Origin: Serratia surfactantfaciens
GTDB lineage: Bacteria; Pseudomonadota; Gammaproteobacteria; Enterobacterales; Enterobacteriaceae
Assembly (NCBI RefSeq): GCF_001642805.2
Contig: NZ_CP016948.1
Span: 1,612,001-1,676,000, forward strand
Direction: 5' to 3'
Length of the DNA: 64,000 nucleotides
The notes beneath the pieces were generated by a model, which saw only the letters and a program-made list of their open reading frames with translations, searched no databases and was not told the DNA's origin. Shown here in pieces: positions 9,901-19,809 of this stretch. Numbering within the stretch: the stretch's first letter is position 1; each line of letters begins with the position of its first letter. Position numbers and translations under genes: made by a program.

Positions 9901-11397
9901 ATGACACGAAGCAATGTAGAAATGCCTAATGAAGTGCAGGCTTGGGTCAGCGAAGGTCGCTACAAAGAAGGCTTCTTCACCCAGCTGGCAACCGATGAGT
10001 TGGCCAAGGGCATCAACGAAGAGGTAGTGCGCGCCATCTCGGCCAAGCGCAACGAACCCGAGTGGATGCTGGAATTCCGCCTCGAGGCCTATCGCGCCTG
10101 GCTGCAGATGGAAGAACCGCACTGGCTGAAGGCCAATTACGATCGCCTGAACTACCAGGACTACAGTTACTATTCGGCGCCGTCCTGCGGCAGCTGCGAC
10201 GACGCCTGCGGTTCGCAACCCGGCGCCGAGCAGCAAACGGGCGCGGCGACGGAAAAAGATTACCTGACCAGCGAAGTGGAGCTGGCGTTCAACCAGCTCG
10301 GCGTGCCGGTACGCGAGGGCAGCGAGGTGGCGGTGGACGCCATCTTCGACTCGGTCTCGGTCGCCACCACCTACCGTGAAAAACTGGCGGAGAGCGGGGT
10401 GATCTTCTGCTCGTTCGGCGAAGCGATCCAGGAGTACCCGGATCTGGTGCGCCAATACCTGGGGCGGGTGGTGCCGTCCAACGATAACTTCTTCGCCGCG
10501 CTGAACGCCGCGGTGGCTTCCGACGGCACCTTCGTCTACGTGCCGAAGGGCGTGCGTTGCCCGATGGAGCTGTCGACCTATTTCCGTATCAACGCCGCCA
10601 AAACCGGCCAGTTCGAGCGCACCATTCTGATCGCCGACGAAGGCAGTTACGTCAGCTACATCGAGGGCTGTTCTGCCCCGGTGCGCGATAGCTACCAGCT
10701 GCACGCGGCGGTGGTGGAAGTGATCTTGCATAAAGACGCCGAAGTGAAATACTCGACGGTGCAGAACTGGTTCTCCGGCGGCGAGAGCAAGGGCGGCATC
10801 CTCAACTTCGTCACCAAGCGCGCGCTGTGTGAAGGCGCCGGTTCGAAAATGTCCTGGACCCAGTCGGAAACCGGCTCGGCCATCACCTGGAAATACCCGA
10901 GCGTGATCCTGCAGGGCGACAACTCGATCGGCGAATTCTTCTCGGTGGCGCTGACCAGCGGCCATCAGCAGGCGGATACCGGCACCAAGATGATCCACAT
11001 CGGCAAAAACACCAAGTCGACCATCATCGCCAAAGGCATCTCCGCCGGCCACAGCGAGAACACCTATCGCGGCCTGGTGAAAATCCTGCCGGGGGCGGAA
11101 AACGCCCGTAACTTTACCCAGTGCGACTCGATGCTGATCGGGCCGGACAGCGGTGCCCACACGTTCCCGTACGTCGAAGCGCGCAACAACAGCGCTCAGC
11201 TGGAGCACGAAGCCACCACCTCGAAGATCGGCGACGACCAGCTGTTCTACTGCCTGCAGCGCGGCATCAGCGAGGACGACGCCATTTCGATGATCGTCAA
11301 CGGTTTCTGCAAGGACGTTTTCTCCGAGCTGCCGCTGGAGTTCGCCGTCGAGGCGCAGAAACTTTTGGCCATCAGCCTGGAACACAGCGTGGGCTAA
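9901..11397 (+). CDS. sufB: Fe-S cluster scaffold subunit SufB
   Basis: The 498-residue SufB forms the SufBC2D scaffold on which clusters are built from SufS/SufE sulfur under oxidative or iron-limiting conditions. The protein is almost collinear with E. coli SufB, including [29 protein letters not shown] and the C-terminal [21 protein letters not shown] placed the start at ATG 9901 ([15 protein letters not shown]); the reading frame is open further upstream into sufA but shows no similarity there. Confidence 0.97.
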   Translation: MTRSNVEMPNEVQAWVSEGRYKEGFFTQLATDELAKGINEEVVRAISAKRNEPEWMLEFRLEAYRAWLQMEEPHWLKANYDRLNYQDYSYYSAPSCGSCDDACGSQPGAEQQTGAATEKDYLTSEVELAFNQLGVPVREGSEVAVDAIFDSVSVATTYREKLAESGVIFCSFGEAIQEYPDLVRQYLGRVVPSNDNFFAALNAAVASDGTFVYVPKGVRCPMELSTYFRINAAKTGQFERTILIADEGSYVSYIEGCSAPVRDSYQLHAAVVEVILHKDAEVKYSTVQNWFSGGESKGGILNFVTKRALCEGAGSKMSWTQSETGSAITWKYPSVILQGDNSIGEFFSVALTSGHQQADTGTKMIHIGKNTKSTIIAKGISAGHSENTYRGLVKILPGAENARNFTQCDSMLIGPDSGAHTFPYVEARNNSAQLEHEATTSKIGDDQLFYCLQRGISEDDAISMIVNGFCKDVFSELPLEFAVEAQKLLAISLEHSVG

Positions 11398-11440
11398 TCG
11401 CCGCATTTTTAGCGCCGTCGGCGCTATCTGAGGACACAGC

Positions 11441-12187
11441 ATGTTAAGCATCAAGAATTTGAAAGTCAGCGTGGAAGGCAACGAGATCCTCAAGGGATTG
11501 GATCTGGAGATCAAACCGGGCGAAGTGCACGCCATCATGGGCCCGAACGGCTCGGGCAAGAGTACGCTGTCCGCCACGCTGGCCGGGCGTGAAGAGTACG
11601 AAGTGACTGAAGGGGAAGTCACCTTCAAGGGCAAGGACCTGCTGGAGCTGGATCCGGAAGATCGCGCCGGCGAAGGCGTGTTTCTGGCCTTCCAGTACCC
11701 GGTGGAGATCCCCGGCGTCAGCAACCACTTTTTCCTGCAAACGTCGGTCAACGCGGTGCGCAAATACCGCGAACAGGAGCCTCTGGATCGCTTTGACTTC
11801 GCCGATTTCATCGAAGAGAAGATCGCGCTGCTGGATATGCCGGCCGATCTGCTGACCCGTTCGGTCAACGTCGGTTTCTCGGGCGGCGAGAAAAAGCGCA
11901 ACGATATTCTGCAGATGGCGGCGCTGGAGCCGGATCTGTGCATTCTCGATGAAACCGACTCCGGTCTGGACATCGACGCGCTGAAGATCGTCGCCAACGG
12001 CGTCAATTCGCTGCGTGACGGCAAGCGCGCCTTTATCATCGTCACCCACTACCAGCGTATTCTGGACTACATCAAACCGGATTACGTGCACGTGCTGTCG
12101 CAGGGGCGCATCGTCAAATCCGGCGATTTCTCGCTGGTGAAACAGTTGGAGGAGCAGGGCTATGGCTGGCTTACCGACCAACAGTAA
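11441..12187 (+). CDS. sufC: Suf scaffold ATPase SufC
   Basis: ABC-type ATPase of 248 residues, not a transporter: it powers rearrangement of the SufB-SufD scaffold. The Walker A motif GPNGSGKST is at residues 34-42, followed by the Q-loop (FLAFQYPVEIPG), the signature FSGGEKKRN and the Walker B segment LCILDETDSGLDID. A good ribosome site (GAGGAC) precedes ATG 11441. The end overlaps sufD by 26 bp. Confidence 0.97.
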   Translation: MLSIKNLKVSVEGNEILKGLDLEIKPGEVHAIMGPNGSGKSTLSATLAGREEYEVTEGEVTFKGKDLLELDPEDRAGEGVFLAFQYPVEIPGVSNHFFLQTSVNAVRKYREQEPLDRFDFADFIEEKIALLDMPADLLTRSVNVGFSGGEKKRNDILQMAALEPDLCILDETDSGLDIDALKIVANGVNSLRDGKRAFIIVTHYQRILDYIKPDYVHVLSQGRIVKSGDFSLVKQLEEQGYGWLTDQQ

Positions 12188-13448
12188 TTCAAACGCGCTG
12201 CAGCAGCTGTATCGCCTGTTCGAAGGGCGCGGCGGCGAGCGTTCACCGCATGCGCTGGCGCACTGGCAGCAGGCGCTGCGGCTCGGCTGGCCGACGCGCA
12301 AGCATGAGAACTGGAAATACACGCCGCTGGAAGGCCTGCTGGAGCAGCAATTCCTCGAGCCGCAGCCCGCGCCGGTAACCGCCGAGCAGGCCGATGCGTT
12401 GGCGCTTGGCATCGACGCCTGTCGGCTGGTGTTCATCGACGGCCGCTACAGTGCCGCGCTCAGCGATGGCGACCTGGGCGACTACCAGTTTGAGCTGACC
12501 GCCTACGGCACGCCGCAGGCGCTGCCGGAGCCGATCCAACCGGAGGTCTTCCTGCACCTGACCGAAAGCCTGGCGCAGGAAACCAGCCTGATCCGCCTGC
12601 CCGCCGGCAAAGCCCCCGCGCGGCCGCTGTACCTGCTGCATATCAGCAGCGGACGCGGCGGTGCCGGGGAAGTGAACACCGTGCATCATCGCCATCATCT
12701 GGAGATCGGGCGCGGGGCCGAGGCGGAAGTGATCGAACACTATGTCAGCCTGGGCGAAGCCGCGCACTTTACCGGCGCGCGCCTGACCGCCAACGTGGCG
12801 GACAACGCCGGGCTGTTGCACTGCAAGCTGGCGTTTGAGAGCCAGCCAAGCTACCACTTCGCCCATAACGATCTGGTCATCGGCCGCGACGCGCGAGTGA
12901 AAAGCGACAGCTTCCTGCTGGGCGCCGGCCTGACGCGCCACAACACCAGCGCGCAGCTGAACGGCGAGGGCGCCAATCTGGTGATCAATAGCCTGGTGCT
13001 GCCGGTGGGCAAAGAGATCTGCGATACCCGCACCTATCTGGAACACAACAAGGGCTATTGCGAAAGCCGTCAGCTGCATAAAACCGTGGTCAGCGATCGC
13101 GGCAAGGCGGTGTTCAACGGCATGATCAAAGTGGCCAAGCACGCGATCAAAACCGACGGCCAGATGACCAACCATAACCTGCTGCTGGGTAAGGTGGCGG
13201 AAGTGGATACCAAACCGCAGTTGGAGATCTACGCCGACGACGTCAAGTGCAGTCACGGTGCCACCGTGGGGCGCATCGATGAAGAGCAGCTGTTCTATCT
13301 GCAGTCGCGCGGCATCGACAAGCATGCGGCGCAGCAGATGATCATCTTCGCCTTCGCCGCCGAGCTGACCGAAGGTATTGCCAACGACATCATCCGGGAA
13401 CGTGTGCTGGCGCGCATCGCCCAGCGCCTGCCGGGGGAGGCCGCATGA
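12162..13448 (+). CDS. sufD: Fe-S scaffold subunit SufD
   Basis: The 428-residue SufD is a paralogue of SufB and partners it in the SufBC2D complex; in E. coli it is needed for iron acquisition during cluster assembly. The right-handed beta-helix core carries typical segments such as [20 protein letters not shown] and [20 protein letters not shown]. The C-terminal [22 protein letters not shown] parallels the SufB C-terminus. It overlaps sufC by 26 bp and sufS by 4 bp (ATGA), consistent with tight translational coupling. Confidence 0.96.
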   Translation: MAGLPTNSNSNALQQLYRLFEGRGGERSPHALAHWQQALRLGWPTRKHENWKYTPLEGLLEQQFLEPQPAPVTAEQADALALGIDACRLVFIDGRYSAALSDGDLGDYQFELTAYGTPQALPEPIQPEVFLHLTESLAQETSLIRLPAGKAPARPLYLLHISSGRGGAGEVNTVHHRHHLEIGRGAEAEVIEHYVSLGEAAHFTGARLTANVADNAGLLHCKLAFESQPSYHFAHNDLVIGRDARVKSDSFLLGAGLTRHNTSAQLNGEGANLVINSLVLPVGKEICDTRTYLEHNKGYCESRQLHKTVVSDRGKAVFNGMIKVAKHAIKTDGQMTNHNLLLGKVAEVDTKPQLEIYADDVKCSHGATVGRIDEEQLFYLQSRGIDKHAAQQMIIFAFAAELTEGIANDIIRERVLARIAQRLPGEAA

Positions 13449-14671
13449 GTTATCCGATTGAACGCGTGCGCGGCGATTTCCCGCTGCTGGCGCGTGAGGT
13501 GAACGGCCAACCGCTGGCCTATCTCGACAGTGCCGCCAGCGCGCAGAAACCGCAGGCGGTGATCGACCGCGAGCTGGATTTCTATCGCCACGGCTATGCG
13601 GCGGTGCATCGCGGCATCCATACTCTGAGCGCCGAGGCGACTCAGCAGATGGAAGCGGTGCGGGAACAGGCGGCGCGCTTTATCAACGCCGCGTCGGCGG
13701 AAGAGATGGTGTTCGTTAAAGGCACCACCGAAGGCATCAACCTGGTGGCCAACAGCTTCGGCCGCCACCTGCTGCAGACGGGCGACGCTATCCTCATCAC
13801 CGAGATGGAGCACCACGCCAACATCGTGCCGTGGCAGATGCTGGCGCAGGAACGCGGGCTGCAGCTGCGGGTTTGGCCGCTGCAGCCGGACGGCACGCTG
13901 GATCTGGCGCGGCTGCCGGAGCTGGTCGATGCATCCTGTAAACTGCTGGCGCTGACCGAGGTGTCCAACGTGCTGGGCACCGTCAACCCGGTGCGCGAGA
14001 TCATCGCTCGCGCCAGAGCCCTGGCGCCGGATCTGACGGTATTGGTGGACGGCGCGCAGGCGGTGATGCACCAACGCGTCGATGTTCAGGCGCTGGACTG
14101 CGATTTCTACGTGTTTTCCGGCCACAAGCTGTATGGCCCTTCCGGCATCGGCATGCTGTATGGGCGCCAGGCGTTGTTGCAGCAGATGCCGCCGTGGGAA
14201 GGGGGCGGTTCGATGATCCGTCAGGTCAGCCTGACGGCAGGCACCACCTTCGCCGATCCGCCGTGGCGCTTCGAGGCCGGTTCGCCGAACACCGCCGGCA
14301 TCATGGGACTGGGGGCGGCGTTCGATTACGTCGAGGCCTTGGGGCTGAATGCGATCCACGATTATGAACAGTCGCTGATGCACTACGCGCTTGAGGCGCT
14401 CAAGCAGGTGCCGACGCTGAAAATCTATGGCCCGGCTCATCGCGCCGGGGTGATCGCCTTCAATCTGGGAGAGCATCACGCCTATGATGTCGGCAGCTTC
14501 CTCGACCAGTACGGCATCGCCATCCGCACCGGCCACCATTGCGCCATGCCGCTGATGGCGTTTTATCAGGTGCCGAGCATGTGCCGCGCTTCGCTGGCGT
14601 TATATAATACCCGGGAAGAGGTGGACCGGCTGGTGGCCGGGCTGCAACGCATTCATCAGCTATTAGGCTAG
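13445..14671 (+). CDS. sufS: Group II cysteine desulfurase SufS
   Basis: PLP enzyme of 408 residues that converts cysteine to alanine and passes the persulfide to SufE. Lys228 in [13 protein letters not shown] is the PLP lysine and Cys366 in [11 protein letters not shown] is the persulfide cysteine, with spacing as in E. coli SufS (K226, C364). The ATGA overlap with sufD fixes the start. It also has selenocysteine lyase activity in E. coli. Confidence 0.97.
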   Translation: MSYPIERVRGDFPLLAREVNGQPLAYLDSAASAQKPQAVIDRELDFYRHGYAAVHRGIHTLSAEATQQMEAVREQAARFINAASAEEMVFVKGTTEGINLVANSFGRHLLQTGDAILITEMEHHANIVPWQMLAQERGLQLRVWPLQPDGTLDLARLPELVDASCKLLALTEVSNVLGTVNPVREIIARARALAPDLTVLVDGAQAVMHQRVDVQALDCDFYVFSGHKLYGPSGIGMLYGRQALLQQMPPWEGGGSMIRQVSLTAGTTFADPPWRFEAGSPNTAGIMGLGAAFDYVEALGLNAIHDYEQSLMHYALEALKQVPTLKIYGPAHRAGVIAFNLGEHHAYDVGSFLDQYGIAIRTGHHCAMPLMAFYQVPSMCRASLALYNTREEVDRLVAGLQRIHQLLG

Positions 14672-14707
14672 GCCGGGGCGTGTCCCCGGCGGTACAAAAG
14701 GATCCCC

Positions 14708-15124
14708 ATGGCGAATTTGCCGGACAAAGATAAATTGGTGCGTAATTTCTCCCGCTGCTTGAATTGGGAGGAGAAATACCTGTACGTGATTGAACTCGGC
14801 GCCAAATTGCCGCCGCTGGACGAGGCCGAGCGTCAGGCCGGCAACCTGATCTCCGGCTGTCAAAGTCAGGTATGGATCGTGATGCGCCGCGATGAGCAGG
14901 GGCAGGTCGAGTTTCATGGCGACAGCGACGCTGCGATCGTCAAAGGGCTGCTGGCGGTGGTGTTTATTCTCTATCGTCAATTGACGCCACAGCAGATAGT
15001 CTCTCTCGATGTGCGGCCGTTTTTCGCCGAGCTGGCGCTCAGCCAACATCTGACGCCTTCGCGCTCCCAGGGATTGGAAGCGATGATTCGTGCCATTCGC
15101 AGTAAAGCCGCGCAGCTGGCCTGA
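14708..15124 (+). CDS. sufE: Sulfur acceptor SufE
   Basis: The 138-residue SufE takes sulfur from SufS and hands it to SufB. The acceptor cysteine is Cys51 in [13 protein letters not shown], the position known from E. coli. It is the last gene of the suf operon, 36 bp after sufS, with AAAGGATCCCC before the ATG, and is followed by a hairpin at 15149-15184. Confidence 0.97.
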   Translation: MANLPDKDKLVRNFSRCLNWEEKYLYVIELGAKLPPLDEAERQAGNLISGCQSQVWIVMRRDEQGQVEFHGDSDAAIVKGLLAVVFILYRQLTPQQIVSLDVRPFFAELALSQHLTPSRSQGLEAMIRAIRSKAAQLA

Positions 15125-15148
15125 GCCTCAACCCCCCTCGACCTGGCA

Positions 15149-15184
15149 GACTCATTGATACCTTCGCTTTGTCAATGAGTCTTT
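15149..15184 (+). terminator. Terminator of the suf operon
   Basis: GACTCATTGA and TCAATGAGTC form a perfect 10-bp stem with a 13-nt loop, followed by TTT. The U tract is short but the position, 25 nt after sufE, is right. The remaining bases to 15422 hold the ldtE leader; I see no gene there. Confidence 0.7.
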
Positions 15185-15422
15185 ACAATCCGCCGTTTCC
15201 CCCCAGACAGCACTCCCAATTCAGTGATATTTCAGCAGCTTATCCGTTGACGTTTCGTTGACAATCAGCGGTGGCGATTACGTTATAACGTGTTGATTTT
15301 TAGAGAACTTATTGCCTTTGATGCCAGCGTTGCTAGTATTAATCAGGTATTGTCTGATTTACCCGCCGCCGGGCGCTCGTTAGCCTTGGGGACGAACCGT
15401 CATAAAAAATATAGGGATGATA

Positions 15423-16436
15423 ATGAAACGTGCGTTGAGTTTAATGGGCATGGTCTTCGCCACCGTACTGGCCGGCACGCAGGCCGCCAGTGCGACCGAG
15501 TACCCGCTGCCGCCGCCGGACAGCCGTCTGATCGGCGAAAACACCACTTATACCGTGCCAAACGACGGCCGTCCGCTGGAGGCGATCGCCGCCGACTACA
15601 AGATTGGCCTGCTGGGCATGCTGGAAGCCAACCCCGGCACCGACCCGTTCCTGCCTAAGCCAGGCACGGTGCTGACCATTCCGACCCAAATGCTGCTGCC
15701 CGACACCAAGCGTGAAGGGATCATCGTCAACCTGGCCGAGCTGCGTCTTTACTACTTCCCGAAAGGCGAGAATAAAGTAATCGTCTATCCGATCGGCATC
15801 GGCCAGACCGGGATGCATACGCCGCTGGAGGTGACCTCCATCAGCCAGAAGATCCCTAACCCGACCTGGACGCCAACCGCCAACATCCGCAAGCGCTATC
15901 AGTCCCAGGGCGTGACGCTGCCGGCGGTGGTGCCGGCCGGCCCTGAGAACCCGATGGGGCTGTTCGCCCTGCGTCTGGCGATGGGCCGCGGTGAATACCT
16001 GATCCACGGCACCAACGCCAACTTCGGCATCGGCATGCGCGTCAGCTCCGGCTGTATTCGTCTGCGCCCGACCGATATCGAGGCGCTGTTCAATATGGTG
16101 CCGCGCGGCACGCGGGTGCAGGTGATCAACGATCCGGTGAAGGTTTCGGTCGAACCGGACGGCAAACGCTATGTTGAAGTGCACCAGCCGCTGTCGCGGG
16201 TAGAAAGCGACGATCCGCAGACCATGCCGATCACGCTGTCGAAAGCCGAGAAAGCCTTCGTTGCGGATGGGCAAACCGATCGCGCCATGTTCGATAGCGC
16301 GGTTGTACGCCGCTCTGGCATGCCGGTGTTGGTTAACGTGGGGGAGAACCCGTCTGAGGTGAGTTTAACGCCTGCAGCGGCTCCTGCGACGAATAAGAGC
16401 CCATTCAAGGGTGCGCCTATCAGTTCGGTGAACTAA
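15423..16436 (+). CDS. ldtE: L,D-transpeptidase LdtE (YnhG family)
   Basis: Periplasmic YkuD-family enzyme of 337 residues. E. coli LdtE (YnhG) forms 3-3 crosslinks in peptidoglycan. A cleavable signal peptide covers about residues 1-23 (MKRALSLMGMVFATVLAGTQ, then AASA). A LysM-like segment follows (about 37-85). The YkuD domain has His195 in LIHGTNANFGIGM and catalytic Cys211 in SSGCIRL. Of two in-frame ATGs (15417, 15423) I chose the second, since AGGGA lies 5 nt before it. It is followed by lpp in opposite orientation; the Ldt family acts on the same stem peptides to which Lpp is anchored. Confidence 0.93.
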   Translation: MKRALSLMGMVFATVLAGTQAASATEYPLPPPDSRLIGENTTYTVPNDGRPLEAIAADYKIGLLGMLEANPGTDPFLPKPGTVLTIPTQMLLPDTKREGIIVNLAELRLYYFPKGENKVIVYPIGIGQTGMHTPLEVTSISQKIPNPTWTPTANIRKRYQSQGVTLPAVVPAGPENPMGLFALRLAMGRGEYLIHGTNANFGIGMRVSSGCIRLRPTDIEALFNMVPRGTRVQVINDPVKVSVEPDGKRYVEVHQPLSRVESDDPQTMPITLSKAEKAFVADGQTDRAMFDSAVVRRSGMPVLVNVGENPSEVSLTPAAAPATNKSPFKGAPISSVN

Positions 16437-16460
16437 GTTTGCGGGATTGAGCGGTCGAAG

Positions 16461-16490
16461 AGGGGTTCAGCGTGCTGAACCTCTTTTTTT
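16461..16490 (+). terminator. Terminator of ldtE
   Basis: AGGGGTTCAGC and GCTGAACCTCT form a long stem followed by a run of T, 24 nt after the ldtE stop. Confidence 0.85.
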
Positions 16491-16529
16491 TGCCTGCGGC
16501 GGGGGAAGGTTCAGGCCTGCGAGCAGGCA

Positions 16530-16562
16530 AAAAAAAACGGCGCACAATGTGCGCCGTTTTCA
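16530..16562. terminator. Terminator of lpp (bidirectional shape)
   Basis: AAAACGGCGCAC-AAT-GTGCGCCGTTTT is a 12-bp stem with a 3-nt loop. On the minus strand it is followed by eight or nine U residues, directly after lpp. Confidence 0.88.
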
Positions 16563-16577
16563 ATAACCAAAGCTATC

Positions 16578-16890
<313 letters not shown>

Positions 16891-17071
16891 TTTTTTAGTC
16901 TTGAGGTGCTTTATTTTGATCGTTCGCTCAAACTTGCATCTGGTTTTACAAATTAGTTAAAAAAACGAGGGAAAACAGCCGGCTTCCATGGGACAACTCC
17001 GATTTGTTATTAGCTAAATAATGAGCGATTCGCAGTTGCGTTTTGAGAAAAATAGGTTACTGCCGATAAAA

Positions 17072-17094
17072 AAAACGCCGCAAAGCGGCGTTTT
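17072..17094 (-). terminator. Terminator of pykF
   Basis: AAAACGCCGC-AAA-GCGGCGTTTT is a strong stem. Read on the minus strand it is followed by a run of eight U residues and lies 28 nt after the pykF stop codon. Confidence 0.87.
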
Positions 17095-17122
17095 GATCAA
17101 GGCAATTATGTCACGTTTTATA

Positions 17123-18535
17123 TTACAGCACGTGCACCGAGGCGGTGTTGGTGGTGCCGCTCGGCACCAGCGCGCCGGAAACCATCACCACGACGTCGCC
17201 TTTCTGCGCCAGGCCGCTGGCCAGCGCGGCTTCTTTACCGATGCGGTAGAAGTCGTCGGTGGAGGCGATTTCCTTGACCATCTGCGGGATGACGCCCTTG
17301 CTCAGCACCAGCTGATGCGCGGTGGTCTGGTTGGTGGTCAGCGCCAGGATCACTGCGTTAGGGAAGTATTTACGCACGGATTTCGCTGATTTGCCGCCGC
17401 TGGTGGCGACGACGATCAGTGGCGCGTCCAGTTTCTCGGCGGTTTCAACCGCGCCGCGGCACACCGCTTCGGTGATGCGCAGCTTGCGGCGATCGTTCAG
17501 GGTGTCGATGCGGCTTGGCATCACGCGATCGGTGCGCTCGCAGATGGTCGCCATGATGTTGACCGCTTCCAGCGGGTATTTGCCCTTGGCGCTCTCGCCG
17601 GACAGCATGACGGCGTCGGTGCCGTCCAGGATGGCGTTGGCGACGTCGCCGGCTTCCGCACGGGTAGGGCGCGGGTTCTTGATCATGGAATCGAGCATCT
17701 GGGTGGCGGTGATCACCACTTTACGCGCACGGTTGCATTTTTCGATCATCATCTTCTGGGCGAAGATCACTTCTTCTACCGGGATCTCCACGCCCAGATC
17801 GCCACGGGCAACCATGATGCCGTCTGACGCTTCGAGGATTTCGTCGAAGTTGTTCAGGCCTTCCTGGTTTTCGATCTTGGAGATGATCTGGATCTGCTCG
17901 CCGCCGTGGGCTTTCAGGTGCTCGCGGATCTCCAGCACGTCAGAGCGTTTACGGATGAAGGACGCCGCCACGAAGTCGACGCCTTGCTCGCAGCCGAAGA
18001 TCAGGTCGCGTTTGTCTTTCTCGGCCAGCGCAGGCAGCTGGATGGACACGCCCGGCAGGTTAACGCCTTTGTTCTCGCCCAGATCGCCGTTGTTCAGCAC
18101 CTTACAGATGACTTCGTTCTCGGTCACGTTGGTGACTTCCATACCGATCAGGCCGTCGTCAACCAGCACGGTGTTGCCGATCTTCAGGTCGGCGGCGAAG
18201 CCGGCGTAGGTGACCGCCACGCGCTCGCTGTTGCCGATCACGCTCTGGTCAGTGGTGAAGGTGAAGGTTTGGCCGGCGACCAGTGAGGCGTCTTTGCCGC
18301 CTTCCAGCTTCATGGTGCGAATTTCCGGGCCTTTGGTATCCAGCAGGATGCCGGCGTTGATACCGGTTTTCGCCATCACGGCGCGCATGTTTTTGATGCG
18401 GTTGCCGTGCTCTTCATAGTCGCCGTGAGAGAAGTTGAGACGCATCACGTTCATGCCCGCATTGAGCAGGTTGGTCAGCATTTCTTCCGATTCGGTTTTT
18501 GGACCGATGGTACAAACAATTTTGGTCTTTTTCAT
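17123..18535 (-). CDS. pykF: Pyruvate kinase I (fructose-1,6-bisphosphate-activated)
   Basis: The 470-residue enzyme catalyses PEP plus ADP to pyruvate plus ATP, the last step of glycolysis. The A/B domains carry [35 protein letters not shown] and the Mg/substrate motif [16 protein letters not shown]. The C-terminal allosteric domain (about 350-470) ends [14 protein letters not shown]. Its placement beside lpp and its high similarity identify PykF rather than PykA. A Cra site stands upstream. It is the functional opposite of PpsA at the start of this window. Confidence 0.98.
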   Translation of the reverse strand: MKKTKIVCTIGPKTESEEMLTNLLNAGMNVMRLNFSHGDYEEHGNRIKNMRAVMAKTGINAGILLDTKGPEIRTMKLEGGKDASLVAGQTFTFTTDQSVIGNSERVAVTYAGFAADLKIGNTVLVDDGLIGMEVTNVTENEVICKVLNNGDLGENKGVNLPGVSIQLPALAEKDKRDLIFGCEQGVDFVAASFIRKRSDVLEIREHLKAHGGEQIQIISKIENQEGLNNFDEILEASDGIMVARGDLGVEIPVEEVIFAQKMMIEKCNRARKVVITATQMLDSMIKNPRPTRAEAGDVANAILDGTDAVMLSGESAKGKYPLEAVNIMATICERTDRVMPSRIDTLNDRRKLRITEAVCRGAVETAEKLDAPLIVVATSGGKSAKSVRKYFPNAVILALTTNQTTAHQLVLSKGVIPQMVKEIASTDDFYRIGKEAALASGLAQKGDVVVMVSGALVPSGTTNTASVHVL

Positions 18536-18928
18536 GGCGGAGTTTTCTACAAGTTGTGATGGATAAAAAAACGAATTTGACCGGCGCGGTTGACGCCGGT
18601 AGGGAATTTGGGCCGTGCCTGGTGGTGAAAAACATAGTTAAGGATAGGTGACGACAGTTGAAGTGGGGCGGAAAAATTCAGCCCGCGCGGGGGCGCGAGG
18701 AGGCTGCGCAACGGGGTAAGATCAAATCGTGTTGTTATTGCGTTTTCGCAGATCAAGGGCTGAAACCATTCAACTGATAGACGTTGCGCATTATAAAGGC
18801 TAAGCGGCGGGAAACAAAATAAAAAACCGCGGCGGCGCGGCGGATATGTCAAAACGCGGGCAAATGTGGCGCAAATGCAACAGGTTGCGGGCCGCTTGTT
18901 GCGCAAATAACCTTGCTGTAAATACGGC
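18536..18928. other. pykF promoter region
   Basis: This gap of 393 bp holds the pykF leader, the Cra site at 18761-18772 and the end of the cupin gene's downstream flank. I see no gene in it and did not find a convincing terminator for the cupin gene. Confidence 0.5.
18761..18772. promoter_or_regulatory. Cra (FruR) operator upstream of pykF
   Basis: TGAAACCATTCA agrees with the Cra consensus TGAAWCGNTTCA at all but one position. Cra represses pykF in E. coli when glycolytic intermediates are scarce. The site is about 225 bp before the pykF start codon. Confidence 0.75.
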
Positions 18929-19234
18929 TTAGCGCGTTTGCGGGATTTCCAGCAGCACGCCGGCGCTCAGGCAGAAGCAGCCGCTGGCGACGTTGGCCGG
19001 CAGGGTCAGGCTCTCGCCGGCCCGCACCACTCGCGTGTCGCCGCCGAGCGTGAACTCGAATTCACCGGACATCACTCGGGTTTGCAGCGCGTGCGGGGGC
19101 TTTTGCAGTTGGCCAAAGGCGCCGGCCTCGAACCGCACTTCCGCCGCCGGCGCACCGTCGCTCATCACGCCTTCCCGGCGGGCAAGGCCATTTTCGAGCG
19201 GTAAAAAGGCAGTTTTGGCGGTGAAAGTGGTCAT
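18929..19234 (-). CDS. Small cupin-fold protein, KdgF-like but with incomplete metal site
   Basis: A 101-residue single cupin domain. The pattern VMSGEFEFTLGGDTRVVRAG and LPANVASGCFCLSAGVLLE resembles KdgF-type cupins, which linearise unsaturated uronates. The usual first metal motif HxHxH is replaced by LQKPPHALQ and the last histidine by serine (VASGC), so a metal-dependent activity is doubtful. I chose ATG 19234 after AGGAACG; an upstream extension would run into the tRNA array. It is not in the E. coli order at this position. Confidence 0.75.
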   Translation of the reverse strand: MTTFTAKTAFLPLENGLARREGVMSDGAPAAEVRFEAGAFGQLQKPPHALQTRVMSGEFEFTLGGDTRVVRAGESLTLPANVASGCFCLSAGVLLEIPQTR

Positions 19235-19356
19235 GTGGCGTTCCTGATAGCTGATGGCGGTGGCGCGACGCGAACGACATGAAAGACTCGGGCGGTCGGG
19301 CAGAGACGAAACAATGAGAAGTATAACGCGACAGGGGGAGAGATGAATCAGCAATA

Positions 19357-19433
19357 TGGTGCGTCCGAGTGGACTCGAACCACCGACCCCCACCATGTCA
19401 AGGTGGTGCTCTAACCAACTGAGCTACGGACGC
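19357..19433 (-). tRNA. tRNA-Val (anticodon GAC), copy 3
   Basis: The 77-nt cloverleaf reads GCGTCCGTAGCTCAGTTGG at its 5' end and CCA at its 3' end, with CTTGACATG as anticodon loop and GGTTCGAGTCC as T loop. The CCA is encoded. It corresponds to E. coli valV/valW, which sit at the same place between pykF and mdtK. Confidence 0.97.
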
Positions 19434-19453
19434 ACTGCACTGCTTCTGAAATT

Positions 19454-19530
19454 TGGTGCGTCCGAGTGGACTCGAACCACCGACCCCCACCATGTCAAGG
19501 TGGTGCTCTAACCAACTGAGCTACGGACGC
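19454..19530 (-). tRNA. tRNA-Val (anticodon GAC), copy 2
   Basis: Identical in all 77 positions to the neighbouring copies. The three genes repeat with an exact 97-bp period and 20-nt spacers, so they are probably one processed transcript. Confidence 0.97.
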
Positions 19531-19550
19531 ACTGTACTGCTTCAGGAATT

Positions 19551-19627
19551 TGGTGCGTCCGAGTGGACTCGAACCACCGACCCCCACCATGTCAAGGTGG
19601 TGCTCTAACCAACTGAGCTACGGACGC
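19551..19627 (-). tRNA. tRNA-Val (anticodon GAC), copy 1
   Basis: First copy in the direction of transcription and identical to the other two. Three copies is one more than the two known at this place in E. coli. Confidence 0.97.
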
Positions 19628-19777
19628 ATCTTTTCCTGTCTGTCATGGCTGACAGCGGGGACGAATATTAACGAGCTACCCGCGCGCTGGCAAGGGGAAA
19701 AGCGCAATTTTATTCGGTATTTCACGCGATTGCTGAGGTTGTGCGCAGTCCGGCGTTTTTTTCCGCAAACCGCAGCC

Positions 19778-19805
19778 CGACCGGGGAGGAAACCGGCCGG
19801 GCTGT
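19778..19805. terminator. Inverted repeat downstream of mdtK
   Basis: CAGCCCGACCGG and CCGGCCGGGCTG form a stem with one mismatch directly after the mdtK stop codon. There is no clean U tract, so the terminator call is tentative. Confidence 0.4.
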
Positions 19806-19809
19806 GGGT

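Noticed and set aside
19357..19627. Tandem repeat or CRISPR-like array
   Set aside because: The repeat units are complete tRNA-Val genes with encoded CCA, with uniform rather than variable spacers.
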